A stretch of DNA of 64,000 bases from Podocnemis expansa (lineage: Eukaryota; Chordata; Testudines; Podocnemididae). Position 1 is the first letter of the stretch. Every line of letters starts with the position of its first letter. The translations under genes were made by a program, and so were the position numbers. A model generated the notes under the pieces. The model was not told the DNA's origin and ran no database searches. It was given only the letters and a program-made list of their open reading frames with translations. The stretch lies in assembly GCA_007922195.1 (NCBI GenBank), contig ML681992.1:44368208-44432207 (forward strand), written 5' to 3'. Shown here one piece after another: positions 53,536 through 64,000 of this stretch.

Positions 53536-54593
53536 TTAATGCATGAGACACCAGTAGATGGCACTGAAGAATACTTTGCATAGTTCCTGGCTTTGTGGGC
53601 TTGGCAAATCTTGTAGTACCCTACCAATGGGCTCTTCTGCACAACTCTTTGCTTAGAACAGAACAGGGGGATCTGAGCCAAAGGCAACCCTTTGCTTCCT
53701 GGGAACCAGGACTGTCCCTTCACTTTGTCCCAAACATGTATTCAGGAGCAGAAGGCTAGCAACAAGGCACTGTAAATGAAACAAAAGACATCAGTGAAAG
53801 TACCTGTCCTGTTGGGGAAATTGAACAGGGTCTGCCCATATCTCACCCCCATCTGGTGGGAGAGAAAAAGGGGAGAGTCCTTGCTCCACTGCCAGTTAGC
53901 TGTCTCCTGAGCCTAGGGCCAAGAAATCCAATTGCTCCACTTGTCACTAGTCTGGTGCTCCTCCTAGCCACTCTAGGGATTAGCTCTGAGAGGCTGATGC
54001 CCTTTCCGAGGGTTGCAGACTGACTCTGTCTCTCTGACCTGCAGTCCCTTTCTCTTTCCAGGAACATCTGCGTCCTCTTCATGACTCAGCCCTCCTGCCA
54101 GATCACCCAGTGCTCCCCCTTTCCAGGATGTATCTTCCTCAAAGCTTCTTCCCAGGGAATAACTGCTGTCCCAGTCTGTTGCCAGCTTCCTGGCTTTATA
54201 GACCCCTTTTTTTGCCCAGCTAAGCCCACTTGCAGTCAACTCCCTGCTCCCTGGCTCTTCCTCCATACGCAGCCTGCAGCATTAATAGGCCACCTTGTCC
54301 CTCACTAGGCTGGTGTGGGGTGGACACCCCACCTCAGGCACATTCACTGCTTATTGTGATGGATAGACAATATTCTGCAACATCCTGTCTGTGACTCATA
54401 GCAGTTACTTTGATGGCTGCCCCTCCCGGGCCATCATTATGTGTGAAGTGAACAATGGCTCCTTCACCTTAACTAGATGGCCCCCTTGAACTCAACTGGA
54501 TGGCCATTACCACCCTGGGGGCCCATTGTTTTGCAGGGCTTGGTGTAGGTGGGCTCTGCCTAACTGCAAGGTTCTGCAGGGCATGACTCATAC
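53536..54593. other. Unique DNA, nothing recognised
   Basis: No coding or repeat signal. Confidence 0.3.
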
Positions 54594-56146
54594 CCCCATT
54601 GTTCCCCGCATTCCCTGTAATCAGGGAAAGGCGGGAAATAGTCTTTAAAAGCTGAGGTTCTGGGGTGCTCAGGCAGGACGGTTTTCAACATCTCTCCTGG
54701 CCTGATCAACCAGAAGCTGCCTCCTCCGCTCACCAGTTCCCCCTAGAGCGTATCCACGAGTTACTGCCGGCCGATTACGAGTCTCCTCCAGCCTGTAATG
54801 CTGTTACCCGTGCTGCTAGGAGTGGTAAGAGTCTGCCCTGCAACCTCTCTCTAAGAAAAAAGTTATTCTATTTTTTTAGGGCTGCTTTAAAACTGCTTTC
54901 CCCAGCTTTACAGGCTTGCGTGTGTACCTTTCTGTTTGCTTGCAGCTCCAGTTTGTGTTAGGAGCTCCCCGTGTCTGTAATTGCTTCTTGCTACTTTGTA
55001 TCACCCAGTGTCTCTCTTTTCCTCCTGGGTTGTTTGAACTTGCTTTAAGAGTATTGTGTTTTGCAACATTGTATAAAGTTAATTGGTAGCCTTAGAAGTC
55101 TTAAGTTAGCTGTTAAGATTGTTTCCTTTAGTTCCGAGCCTTTAGAATTGTTTGGTTAAGTTGCCTTTGCCCTCCCCTCTGTAACCTCCCCAACTTAAAT
55201 AAACCTTTTTCTCTTTAACTTTCCTTGCTCCCTCTTCATTTCTGGCATCCCCGGTGCGCTTCAACTTTCCTTCTGTCCCTGTGGCTCCCCGCTCCCGAGC
55301 CGCTCTCCCCGCCCCGCTACCCTTGCGGCTCTCTGCGGCTCCCGAGCCGCTCCCGCGGCCGCCGCCGGGTCCCCCGATCCCCGCCGGACTCTCTAGGGGC
55401 CCCGCCGCTTTTCCCCCGGCTCCCGCGGCAGCCCGCCAGCCGTCCCCGTCCTCCGCCGCTTCCTGCGGCTCCCGGCTCCCGAGCCGCTCCTACGGGCGCC
55501 CTTCCTGCCCCGGCTGCCAGCCGATCTTCCCCCCTTCCTGCCCCCGGCTCCTGAGCCGCTCCCGTATCTGCCGCTTTCCTGCGGCTTCCCGCGGGCTCCC
55601 CGCCCTTGCTGCGGCTCCTCCGCCGCTTTCCGCGGCACCCCGGGTCCCAGCCGCTTTTCTGCGGCGTGCCCGGCTCTCCAGCGGCGCTCCCGCTTTCTTT
55701 GCGGCTCCCGAGCCGCTCCCGCGGCCACCGCTGCTTCCCCTGAACTTCTGCCTTCCCGGCCGGCCCCTTCCCCCGAACCCCTCCTGCCTTCCTTTACCAT
55801 TTTCCCCTCCTCTGCCTCCTTCACAAACCCCAGAATCCCCTTTCAGCCCCTCCTGCTTCTCCCCATTGCCCGCACTCCCACCCACCTACAGCCCCTCTCC
55901 TGCCTCTGTCCCCTTACCCCAACCCCCAAGCACCTCCTCACCCTGCTGCCTTTCGACACCCCCCCCCACTTGCCTTTACTCCTCTTCAGGCCCCAGTTTC
56001 CCTGCTACTTATCTTCTCTGCCACTGCGGCACACTAATCTGCATTGTACCCCCCCCCTTTTCCTATAGTGTGTTAACGTAGCCTTTAGGTTATAGTGAGT
56101 AGGGCTATAGTGTTAGTAGGTTAGTTGAAGAACCCCATTGTTCCCC
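54594..56146 (+). other. Unassigned unit with promoter-like, splice-like and polyadenylation signals
   Basis: CCCCATTGTTCCCC occurs at 54594-54607 and again at 56133-56146. Between them are a TATA-like CTTTAAAAGC (about 54642-54651), a donor-like GGTAAGAG near 54823, AATAAA at 55197 followed by T-rich DNA, and a CpG-rich block (55250-55750). The sequence could be a long terminal repeat with leader, a retroposed transcript or a non-coding gene start. I see no primer-binding site, no coding frame and no second terminal repeat, so I leave it unassigned. Confidence 0.35.
55250..55750. repeat. CpG-rich block with repeated CCCGAGCCGCTC motif
   Basis: CCCGAGCCGCTC occurs at least four times (near 55292, 55340, 55485, 55707), usually inside the palindrome GCGGCTCCCGAGCCGC. 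Variants such as GCCGCTTTCCTGCGGC can form hairpins. CpG density is far above that of the surrounding DNA. Open frames of up to 275 codons in several frames are Pro/Ser/Arg-rich and look like artefacts. Confidence 0.6.
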
Positions 56147-59100
56147 AACCTGTCCCCGCTCCCGAAAGTCAGGTACCCCCCAACACTTTACAGAAACCAC
56201 TGTGACAAACACCGACCACTGCTCACCTTACCCTATACTCATTTTAATAAAGTGTACCCCAGATCCACCCCGTACCCCACGGGTGCAGTGGTTGCCCCCC
56301 AAGATCCTCAAATCTTCGAACCTGCTGGCAGGGTCACATCCCAGACAAACCTTATGGAAGTCAGAGAACTTTACAGAATAAGCTAAACCTTATTAAATTA
56401 GGTTTAATACCTTTGGATTCCATTGTATTAAAAATGCGATGGGGTGCGTGTGTTGTTGTGGATTTTTATGGCAGTTCTCTATGAGGTAGTAGATGCTAAT
56501 GTAATCCCTTCAGCTACCAGCTGCTCTGAAGTCACCCCCAGGCGAGATCCACCTACACTAGTTCAAACTCGATTCTCCAGGGATTAACACAGAAAGAAGT
56601 TTTGGCTAAGTAGCCTGGCTTCAGTGCCTTCTCCCTGATCCAGCAAATGAACAGAGACCCTAATCCTTAGAGAAGGATTGGAAGAACTTGGCCTACTGAG
56701 GCCCCTATCACTGTGCAGAGCTGCAACTATGCATTTCAGTGCCCAGGGCACATTCTTCTCAGAACACGCCCCTTACAATGAGTGACACCCTTTGACAGAG
56801 CGGCTCAATGGAGCCGTTCTGGGGCACCTAGCGCAAAGCCCCATTCACTCCACCATTGTTACGGCCCTGTGACTGTGTGTGTGTGTTCTGAGCTGAAACT
56901 GTGATGAACTCGAAAGCACAAAGGAGCCCCTTGGGTAGGATGTTGCAGAATTGTTCCTGCCAGGGCCCATGTTAGAGCTGAGGTGATCTCTGATAAGCTT
57001 ATTTGCATAGATGGGTGCATGTTCTTTTATTGTTTTGAGTATGTTTTCTCTGTCGTGCTTTTTCCTTAAGGATAACATAGGCTTTCATAAACTAAAGTTA
57101 TATGGCGTTAAACTGTTTATGGGCTCTGAAGAGGAAGCAGGCAGATGTGCTTGGGTAGCCAGTACCCTGCTGGAGCTAACACAGTGAAGGCCAGGAACTG
57201 TGAAGCCTGAAAATAATCCCAGTCAGAAGAGGTGGCTCTCTACCCAGAAAAGCAATGGCTAGGAAGTTGGAACCATGAGACCGGGCACGCCCTTGCTGAA
57301 CCCTTTAGGGGAAATATTGGAAAAGTTGTCTTGAATTATGACCCCTTCCACTTGGGAGCTTAAATTGTTATGGAATCCCTAGGATGGGACAGAGTTTTCC
57401 AGCAGAGTTCCAGGTTTGTCTGAACATGAAATTCCAAGTAAAACTGCTGGGAGAGGACCCCAGTCAACACAACCCATAGACTTCAGATTTTAAAACCAAC
57501 ATGCAAGTATCAGACAGCTCCATGCTATGGTTGCACGCCCCTGCTACACTCACTTTGGAGCACCAGATGATGGGGATTGAACTACAGAACACTTATATAG
57601 AACTATATGCAGACTGCAAAGTGCCAGACATGCTTTGCCTGTAATCACAAAGCAATTTAAAGCAGAACCTCCCCAAAGTTTTAAAGTATTTGGGTTTGGT
57701 GTCTCAGTTCATGACCACTCTGGAGATGGGCCGAAGGCACAGCCTTCAGTGCCATGTTTCCCAGAGTTTGGGTTTGGCTCTGCGGTTCCTGTTCAGGCCC
57801 ATCTGTAAATATATCGCAACACTCATAAAGGAGAGACACGCTGTCATAAGCACTGCTTCCAACCCTGCTGTTGCTGAAAACTTCTCACACAGTCACAGGC
57901 AGGCTGGGTAATGCTTATTGGTCATTCTTTCATGCTGTGTGGGATGGAGCATGAACTGCCACATAATCACAGGGATTTTTGAGGTTGATAACTTCTCTTG
58001 GAGAATCAGCACTTTCAAGTTGACCCTTACCTGAAGGCACATCACAGATTTAACTGGAAATCTCCATTCACTTTCCTGCTAACTCCTTCCACATCACAGT
58101 TCCAGCTGCACACCGCTTCATGCTCCTATAGGTCTGAACATGGTCACCCTTGCAGCTTGTGTGGTGCAAGAGTTGGGGATGACAAAAAGCTGAATATTTG
58201 GCTGAGCATCCAGGAGCTCTATTCACACAACTTTCTGGAGGACTCCTGATTTGTTCAAATCATCTCTGATCGTTGGGCCAGACCTCGCACAAAAAGAGAC
58301 AGCTGTCACTGACTTGAATGGAAGAAGTGTGGTTGAATTTGGGCAATAAAAGTCACAGCTGTAAAAGATTACCAAACTGCCCGGGCAGGATTATGATATG
58401 CAACACAGAATTGTATTTGATGTAAGCATGTTTTGCACATGGGGCCAGATTGTTCTTTAAATTCTGATGAAAACTCTCTCACAGAGACAGAACTGCTCAC
58501 AGTTTAAAGGACGCTTCTCATACTTTCCTAGAAGGTTACATGTGGATTAGTCACCTGTAAAAATATTCCACCATGCACATATGTATGACACAAACAGAAA
58601 TAGCTGTGTTACTGAACAAAGCGTGCTGTGCTGACGTTACTGCGATTCTAGACTTCACTGGTCATTAATCCCTTCCAACATCAAAGTAAACATCAGTGTC
58701 TTTATCTGAGGAAATAAAAATGCAACAGAATGTGTTTAACTCATGAGCTAAGGTAAAGGACTGTCCTCAATTATAAAGTATAAGAGACACATATATTTAA
58801 AGAAAATACAGTTTTAGATTATGGGAAATCCAGAAGGGACAATGTCTCATAGTAATAAAAGACATTATAAAACTGAATTACAGTTCAAGCTGGTGTTACA
58901 TTATGCAAAGAGACAAGTAGGCAGTAAACTATAGCAATACACTTTGTTCGCCAAAGCTAGAACAGGCCTACAGGCTCCTTTTAAAGTAAACTTTAATAGT
59001 GCCTGACACAAAGTGAGTAATCTAAAATAATGAGTGACCGTAAAACACGGGTCTATGTAATAGTTAATATCCTATGTGCTAATCTTCATAAGGCATTTTC

Positions 59101-59502
59101 TCAAACAATCAGAATACTGTGCCATTAAGCTCTTCATTTCACATTGTAACTCCCTTACCTTATTTCCTTTGCAAGGCATATAGTTTGCTCAAAAAACTAC
59201 CTCCGGACTGTCAGCAAAGAAATACCTTGTGGTATCTCACTAACACAGCAGGGATCTTTTTCAGTGGCTTGTTTAAATTGTCTAATTTTTTTTTCCTTCA
59301 AAGGTAATGGAGAAAAAATTGCCAGCAATAACAAAACCAGAATTATTTCTTCCTTCATTATCTAAACCTTCCAGGCATTGATCAGCATTCTGTTTCATCT
59401 ACAGCTACATATTTTCCTCCTTATTCTCCTTTCTAACCTATCCAGGTTCTTATATTTGCACCCATTGCTGTTCTTTCACAATTCCCAAATGACCTGCTAC
59501 AT
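56147..59502. other. Unique DNA, nothing recognised
   Basis: Short GT repeat near 56873-56886. No gene or repeat ends were seen. Confidence 0.4.
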
Positions 59503-61560
59503 CCATAGATTCTAAGGTTAGAAGGAACACCACTGTGATCATTTAGAGCGTGGGCTACACAGAACTCTCCCAAAATAATTCCTAGAACATGTCTTTTGGA
59601 AAACCATCATTTAAAAATGGTCATTGATGGGGAATCTACCCCAATCCTTGCTGAATGTTCCAATGTTTAATTGCTCTCATGGTTAAAAATATTCCAAAGG
59701 GGCCGCTGTGTTAGTCTAGTGCAGTAAAACAAACAAGGAGTCCTGTGACACTTAAAGAGTAACAGATTTATTTACTTCATGAGCTTTTGTGGGCGACAAT
59801 CTCACTTCGTCAGACACTTTGAAGAAGTGTCTGCAAAGCATCTGCTGAAGTGGGATTGTCTCCCACGAAAGCTCATGCAATAGATACATTTGTTAGTCTT
59901 TAAGTGCCACAGGACTCCTTGTTTGTTTTATGGTTAAAAATGTAGGCCTTATTTCCAGTCTGTTTGTCTAGTTTCAACTCCCAGCCATTGGTTTGTGTTC
60001 TACCTTGCTCTGCTAGATTGTAGAGTCCGTTATCAAATAGTTGTATCTTATGTAGGTACTGTCAGACTGTAATCTACGACTGAGCTCCTTCAGTCTCTCA
60101 CTATAAGGCATGTTTTCTAATTTCTTCATCATTTTCGTGGTTCTTCTGAACCCAGAATTCCATTAGCTATTTGGCCAAAATGTCACAGTGGGAGTCCGCG
60201 GTCAGCTGACTACCCACCCCTGCCCCCCGTATCTTTTTCAGAGCCACTGTTTACCAGAACAGAGTTCCCCATCCTGTAAGTACAGCCCAGATTCTTTGTT
60301 CCTTGATGTATACAATTCCATTTACCCATCTTAAAACACATACTGTTTGCTTGCAATCAGTTTCCTAAGTGATTCAAATCTCTCTGAATCAGTGACCTCT
60401 CCTCTTCATCAATTTTTACCTAATTTTTGTGTCATCTGCCAACTTAGTTAGTGATGAGTTTATGTTTTATTCTAGGTCACTGATAAAAATATTAAAAAAC
60501 ATAGGGCCAGAAACAATCCTTGTGGCACCCCACTGGAAATACAGTTGTTTGATGATGAGTCCCTGTTTAGTTATATTTTGATACCATCCCTTAAGCATTT
60601 AAAAATCCTTTTAATGTGCAACATGTTAATTTCATAGTCTTCTGTTCTTTTAATGAAAGTGTGTGGTCCCAAGTCAAACACCTTACAGAAGTTTAACGTA
60701 CTATGTCAGCACTGGTGGCTTTATCACTGAACTTGTAATCCCATGGAAAAAAGATACCAAGATAGTTTGAGAAAATCTATTTTCCATAAATTCATGCTGA
60801 TTTTATTAATTACATTATCCTCCTTTAATTCTTTATTAATTGAGTCCCACACCAGCTGCAACATTATCTTGCCTGCATCAGGTTGATAGGCCTGTAATTA
60901 TGCGAGCCATCCTGTTTTTTCCTATTTAAAGTTTGGGACACCATTAGCTTCCGTCTAGCTTCTGTAGCTTCCCCAGTGCTCCAAGACTGAATGAAACAAA
61001 ATCAACATTAATGGTCCAATGAGCTTCTCACCCAGCGCTTTCAAAACACTTGAATGCAGGTTGTCTGGACCTGTTCATTTAAAAATGTCTAACTTTAGTA
61101 GCTTCAGTTTCACATCCTCATGATATACCAATGGAATAAAAAGAATGTTAACATCACTGAAAGATAAAATTTTCATCTGTTTTTTTCCCCAAACATAGAA
61201 AAGAAATATTTATTCAACACTTCAACCTTTTCTGCATTACTTATTAATAATTCTACCATTTCTATCTAGCAGGGTCAGAATTGTTTGTGTTCTTAATACA
61301 TTTGAAAAACTTCTTATTGTCCTGAGTACAGCTGGTCACAGATTTTGCCTTGTGTCCCTTATCAATTTTCTACTATTGTTGACTTATATTCATTACTATT
61401 AACTCCTCTTTCTTCTATTTATTTTCTATAGCTGCCTTCAATTCCCTACTAAACAGGTCAGTGAACTCACCTGGTTTGCTTTCTGATGAATAAAAGAAAT
61501 CCTTATTATTCTTTTGAATTACATACTTTCAGCTTCTACTAAATAACTAAGTTTGCTATT
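59503..61560 (-). mobile_element. Long L3/CR1-type LINE relic, reversed
   Basis: The left end (ATAGATTCTAAGGTTAGAAG, then GAACACCACTGTGATCATTTAGA) is the complement of the 3' tail of L3-type elements. Towards the right, minus-strand reading gives a broken transcriptase (SSGVPQG near 60540-60560, then an NLRxLIASKQ-like run). Typical phrases CTTGTGGCACCCCACTGG, TTTGGGACACCATTAG and TTCCCTACTAAACAGGTC mark the region up to about 61560. It is strongly diverged and interrupted by a Penelope insertion at 59691-59929. The right limit is approximate. Confidence 0.7.
59691..59929. mobile_element. Penelope-like inverted mini-insertion in the L3 relic
   Basis: The left arm is reversed, with terminal motif (AAAGGGGCCGCTGTGTTAGT); the right arm is forward and ends CTTGTTTGTTT. 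Arms meet around 59821 (TTTGAAGAAGTGTCTGCAAAG). Flanks ATGGTTAAAAAT are identical at 59679-59690 and 59930-59941, a perfect 12-bp duplication. Confidence 0.92.
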
Positions 61561-61683
61561 AAAAGGGACAATGCCAGTTAGTTTAGAAAAGATAATTTTC
61601 TATGTAGTTGTACCCAAACCTGATGTGTATAAAAGTGTTCATCTGGGTTTTTTTTTATATGCAAAGGTGTCTTTAAGACTGTA

Positions 61684-61935
61684 GCAGTGCATGGGATTCT
61701 TCCATCCTAGGTGCAGGACTCTGCACTTGTCCTTGTTGAACCTCATCAGATTACTTTTGACCCACTACTCTAATTTGTCTAGGTTGCTCTGTATCCTATC
61801 CATATCACTACCTGCCAGCATATCTGCAACATCCCTCAGCTTAGTATTGTCTGTGACTTTGCTTAGGGTGCCATCCTTCTTCATTTTTCAGATCAGTAAT
61901 GAAGATGTTGAACAAACTGGCCCCATCAAAGAATC
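61684..61935 (-). mobile_element. CR1 LINE fragment, transcriptase region, reversed
   Basis: GCATGGGATTCTTCCATCCT, TGTCCTTGTTGAACCTCATC, AATTTGTCTAGGTTGCTCTG and GAAGATGTTGAACAAACTGG correspond to the complement of CR1 ORF2, as also seen at 1000-1220. Frames are broken. Confidence 0.75.
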
Positions 61936-62039
61936 CATTCTGAAACACTCAGAGGAAACCACTTCTAACCTTCCCTATCCTCTCTTGCCACCCTTGCCCT
62001 GCTACCCCTACCATCCTACATAGCAGATTTCCCAAAAAA

Positions 62040-62163
62040 GTGTGCCATGTGCTATGAATATTCATGAGTTAATTTGAATATTCATGAGTTTATAATAGGG
62101 GCGTGCCCTGACATAATTGAAGGCATCAAGGTGTGCCACAGCAGAGAAAAGGTTAGGAACCAC
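62040..62163. mobile_element. hAT-type element remnant
   Basis: Ends AAAGGTTAGGAACCACTG, reverse complement CAGTGGTTCCTAACCTTT, a widespread hAT terminus. GTGTGCCATGTGC near 62040 and GTGTGCCACAGC near 62131 are partly alike. ATGAATATTCATGAGTT is repeated in tandem near 62055-62092. The left terminus was not found. Confidence 0.5.
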
Positions 62164-62164
62164 T

Positions 62165-62332
62165 GACCTAGGGAGGTGGTGGAATCTCCATCTTTGGAAA
62201 CATTTAAGGCCCAGTTAGACAAATCTCTGGCTGGGGTGATTTAGTGCAAGTGGTCCTGCTTTTAGCTGGAGGTTGGACTAGATGACCTCGTGAGGTCCCT
62301 TCTAACCATATGATTCTATGATTTTATGAAAT
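62165..62332 (+). mobile_element. CR1 LINE 3' end
   Basis: GGAGGTGGTGGAATCTCCAT, then GGCTGGGGTGATTTAG and GAGGTTGGACTAGATGACCT ending TATGATTCTATGATTTTATG: the forward CR1 C-terminus and tail. Confidence 0.85.
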
Positions 62333-63813
62333 GCAAGGTAAATTAAATCAACACGACCTTCAGCATAACACATCTTCAACATCTTGATTATTAAGGTGGT
62401 GCAACGAGTTGCCAAGTCAGCTCATTAGAAATGACATTCGGCTGGTTTGTGTAGCTTCATGTAGTTGTTTTCGGACAGAGGTGACCCATGAGCTTTTCCT
62501 TTTGTGTCTTGAAGTCTGCTTTTATATGTCTCCTTGGCCAGTGCCCCACAGTACTTTTTGCCTCATACCCCACCTTGCATCATGATATTTTTTTGGACAA
62601 AAACTGTGCCCGTGCTTATTTCATGATTTTATTGTTGCAGTTGTTGGGAGCCAATCATGCTTATTTGGGGTGTGCATATTACCCCATCACAGGTGACTGG
62701 GTCTCTGGAGGGTGGGGTTTCTGGAGCCAAGAATGCTGACTATTTCTTTGTCTCTGAAGCCTATTACCAGAAAGCTCTCACTAGCCTTGGAGACAGGCAT
62801 AACGCAGGCTACAATAAAGCCTTGAATTTTAGAGGAGTTAAGTTGTAAGACATTCTGGATCTGAGTATTGAAATGAGGGACCTTGGGTGCAAAAACTGGG
62901 GAAGCTGCTGCCTTCCCTCTTCCTCTGCTGCCCAGAAAGGTTATCTTGCTACATTACCCAATTTGTGGAATGAATAAAGTTGCAGCTGCTTAGCCAAAAT
63001 CCAGGTGTCTGCTTCTATTCCTGTCACCCCCTGCCTTTCACATGGCATGTGCAAAAGCCACTCTGTTTCAAAAGACTTTGTCACATCATACTATAATTAA
63101 CTCTTTTCGCCAAAGTGGTTAGCTAATATCTGAGATCTTGTGACTGGTTAAAAAATGGAAATGAAAATTTCTAAGCAGAAACTTGAACTGTTCTTTTCCA
63201 AATAGTGGAAACACTGTTCTTCATTAAAATGTGTTTTTAAATTTTCCTCTCTAAATGAAATTTCACTGAAGTTGACACCCATCCATGAAACTTTTGTTTT
63301 TGACAAATTGGCATTGTCTGATGAAAAAGCGTTCTGACAGAAAATTTATGACCAGCCATAATTCCAAAACTTGGCAGAAAGGAGTAAATCAGGCAGAAAG
63401 GGGAATGAACATTGTTTCTTTGGATGACCCTTGGAATGGCATTTCTCAGAGCAGATAAGATCAGTTAATTTCTAATTTGAAGGATTTTTGCTTATGCCAT
63501 ATTTGAGCAGACATAAGCAACCAATGAAACTTCAGAATTTGGAAACACCAGTCCGTGTGATTTAAAACCCCCAATTAGTTTACCCAAGTGTGTCTGCCAA
63601 AGCCCTTACTGTACTATATTTACAAGCGGGAAGTCAAAAACCTAGTTAAAATGAAAAATAGGCTACAAAGATAGAAAAAAAGTCTCACTCAAGCTCAGTT
63701 AAAGTGAATGGTTGTATCCAAAACATGCACACTGCAAAACTGAAGAAAGAATGTCCCTAGTGAAAGATGCATTATACAAGACTTGTCAGAGCGTTAGCCA
63801 CCACTGACTCTAC
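62333..63813. other. Unique DNA, nothing recognised
   Basis: No coding or repeat signal. Confidence 0.35.
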
Positions 63814-64000
63814 GGCTATGTCCACACACACGGTTAAATCGATTTTACTTATATTGATTTAATAAAATTGATATAAAAATCATTAAATCGATATAAATTA
63901 AATCAATTTAACAGGTCTACACCAAAAAACCCCAAATCAAAATAGCATGTGCAGACTCAGGACTTGCTATTTCGATTCAGGAAAGGGGCAGCATGAGAGG
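63814..64000. mobile_element. Harbinger MITE, ATCGAT family, cut by the window edge
   Basis: Starts GGCTATGTCCACACACACGG and continues with TTAAATCGATTTTA and TTAAATCGATATAA motifs, then CAAAATAGC and GGACTTGCTATTTCGATTC. This is the reverse complement of the right arm of the element at 23111-23631. Confidence 0.8.

Noticed and set aside
55225..55265. A retroviral primer-binding site after the AATAAA at 55197
   Set aside because: TGGCATCCCCGG starts suitably but does not match the 3' end of any vertebrate tRNA I could recall with confidence.
55254..56081. 275-codon open frame
   Set aside because: Same composition effect in the CpG-rich block; overlapping frames on both strands are equally open.

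Overview
The window looks like non-coding, transposon-packed DNA from a vertebrate. It is most likely a non-avian reptile, with a turtle as my best guess. I infer this from the mix of elements: CR1 and L3-type LINE ends, Penelope-like retroelements with GIY-YIG endonuclease ends, a large number of PIF/Harbinger elements and MITEs built from TTTCGAAA-type palindromes, and hAT ends, in AT-rich single-copy DNA. I found no exon of a host protein gene, no rRNA and no convincing tRNA. Every protein-coding stretch I can support belongs to a mobile element, and all are damaged.

Layout. 0-5.9 kb: a hairpin repeat, a reversed CR1 fragment with readable reverse transcriptase, a small Harbinger-type MITE and a CR1 3' end. 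5.9-9.3 kb: an old, broken two-gene Harbinger element (Myb/SANT-like gene on +, transposase C-terminus on -). 9.8-20 kb: MITEs, old Penelope ends, GC-rich hAT material and an L3-type LINE piece. 20-31 kb: mostly unique sequence with several MITE families that share one terminal repeat but carry different internal palindromes. 33.2-40.6 kb is the centrepiece: a near full-length Penelope-like element on the minus strand, with an inverted partial copy at its 5' end and a 14/15 target duplication. It was later split by a 4.1-kb two-gene Harbinger transposon whose genes have only three obvious lesions (two in-frame TGA, one single-base deletion). 41.6-49 kb: a MITE with a GC-rich minisatellite core, two Penelope inverted insertions and a TA-flanked terminal-inverted-repeat element with a C-rich core. 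50.6-53.5 kb: a second coding Penelope copy with a perfect 12-bp duplication, a MITE and another inverted insertion. 54.6-56.1 kb: an unassigned unit with a TATA-like box, a splice-donor-like site, a polyadenylation signal and a CpG-rich block. 56-64 kb: unique DNA, a long L3/CR1 relic interrupted by a Penelope insertion, hAT and CR1 ends, and a MITE cut by the window edge.

How the parts work together. In Harbinger elements a Myb/SANT-like protein and a DDE nuclease cooperate. Here they are encoded tail to tail, and the many MITEs probably used such proteins in trans. In the Penelope elements one protein has an N-terminal domain, a reverse transcriptase and a C-terminal GIY-YIG endonuclease. 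Nearly every insertion in the window is head to head, with 3' ends facing outward on both sides. I read this as reverse transcription having been primed at both nicked target ends. All family assignments come from reading the sequence; no database search was run.
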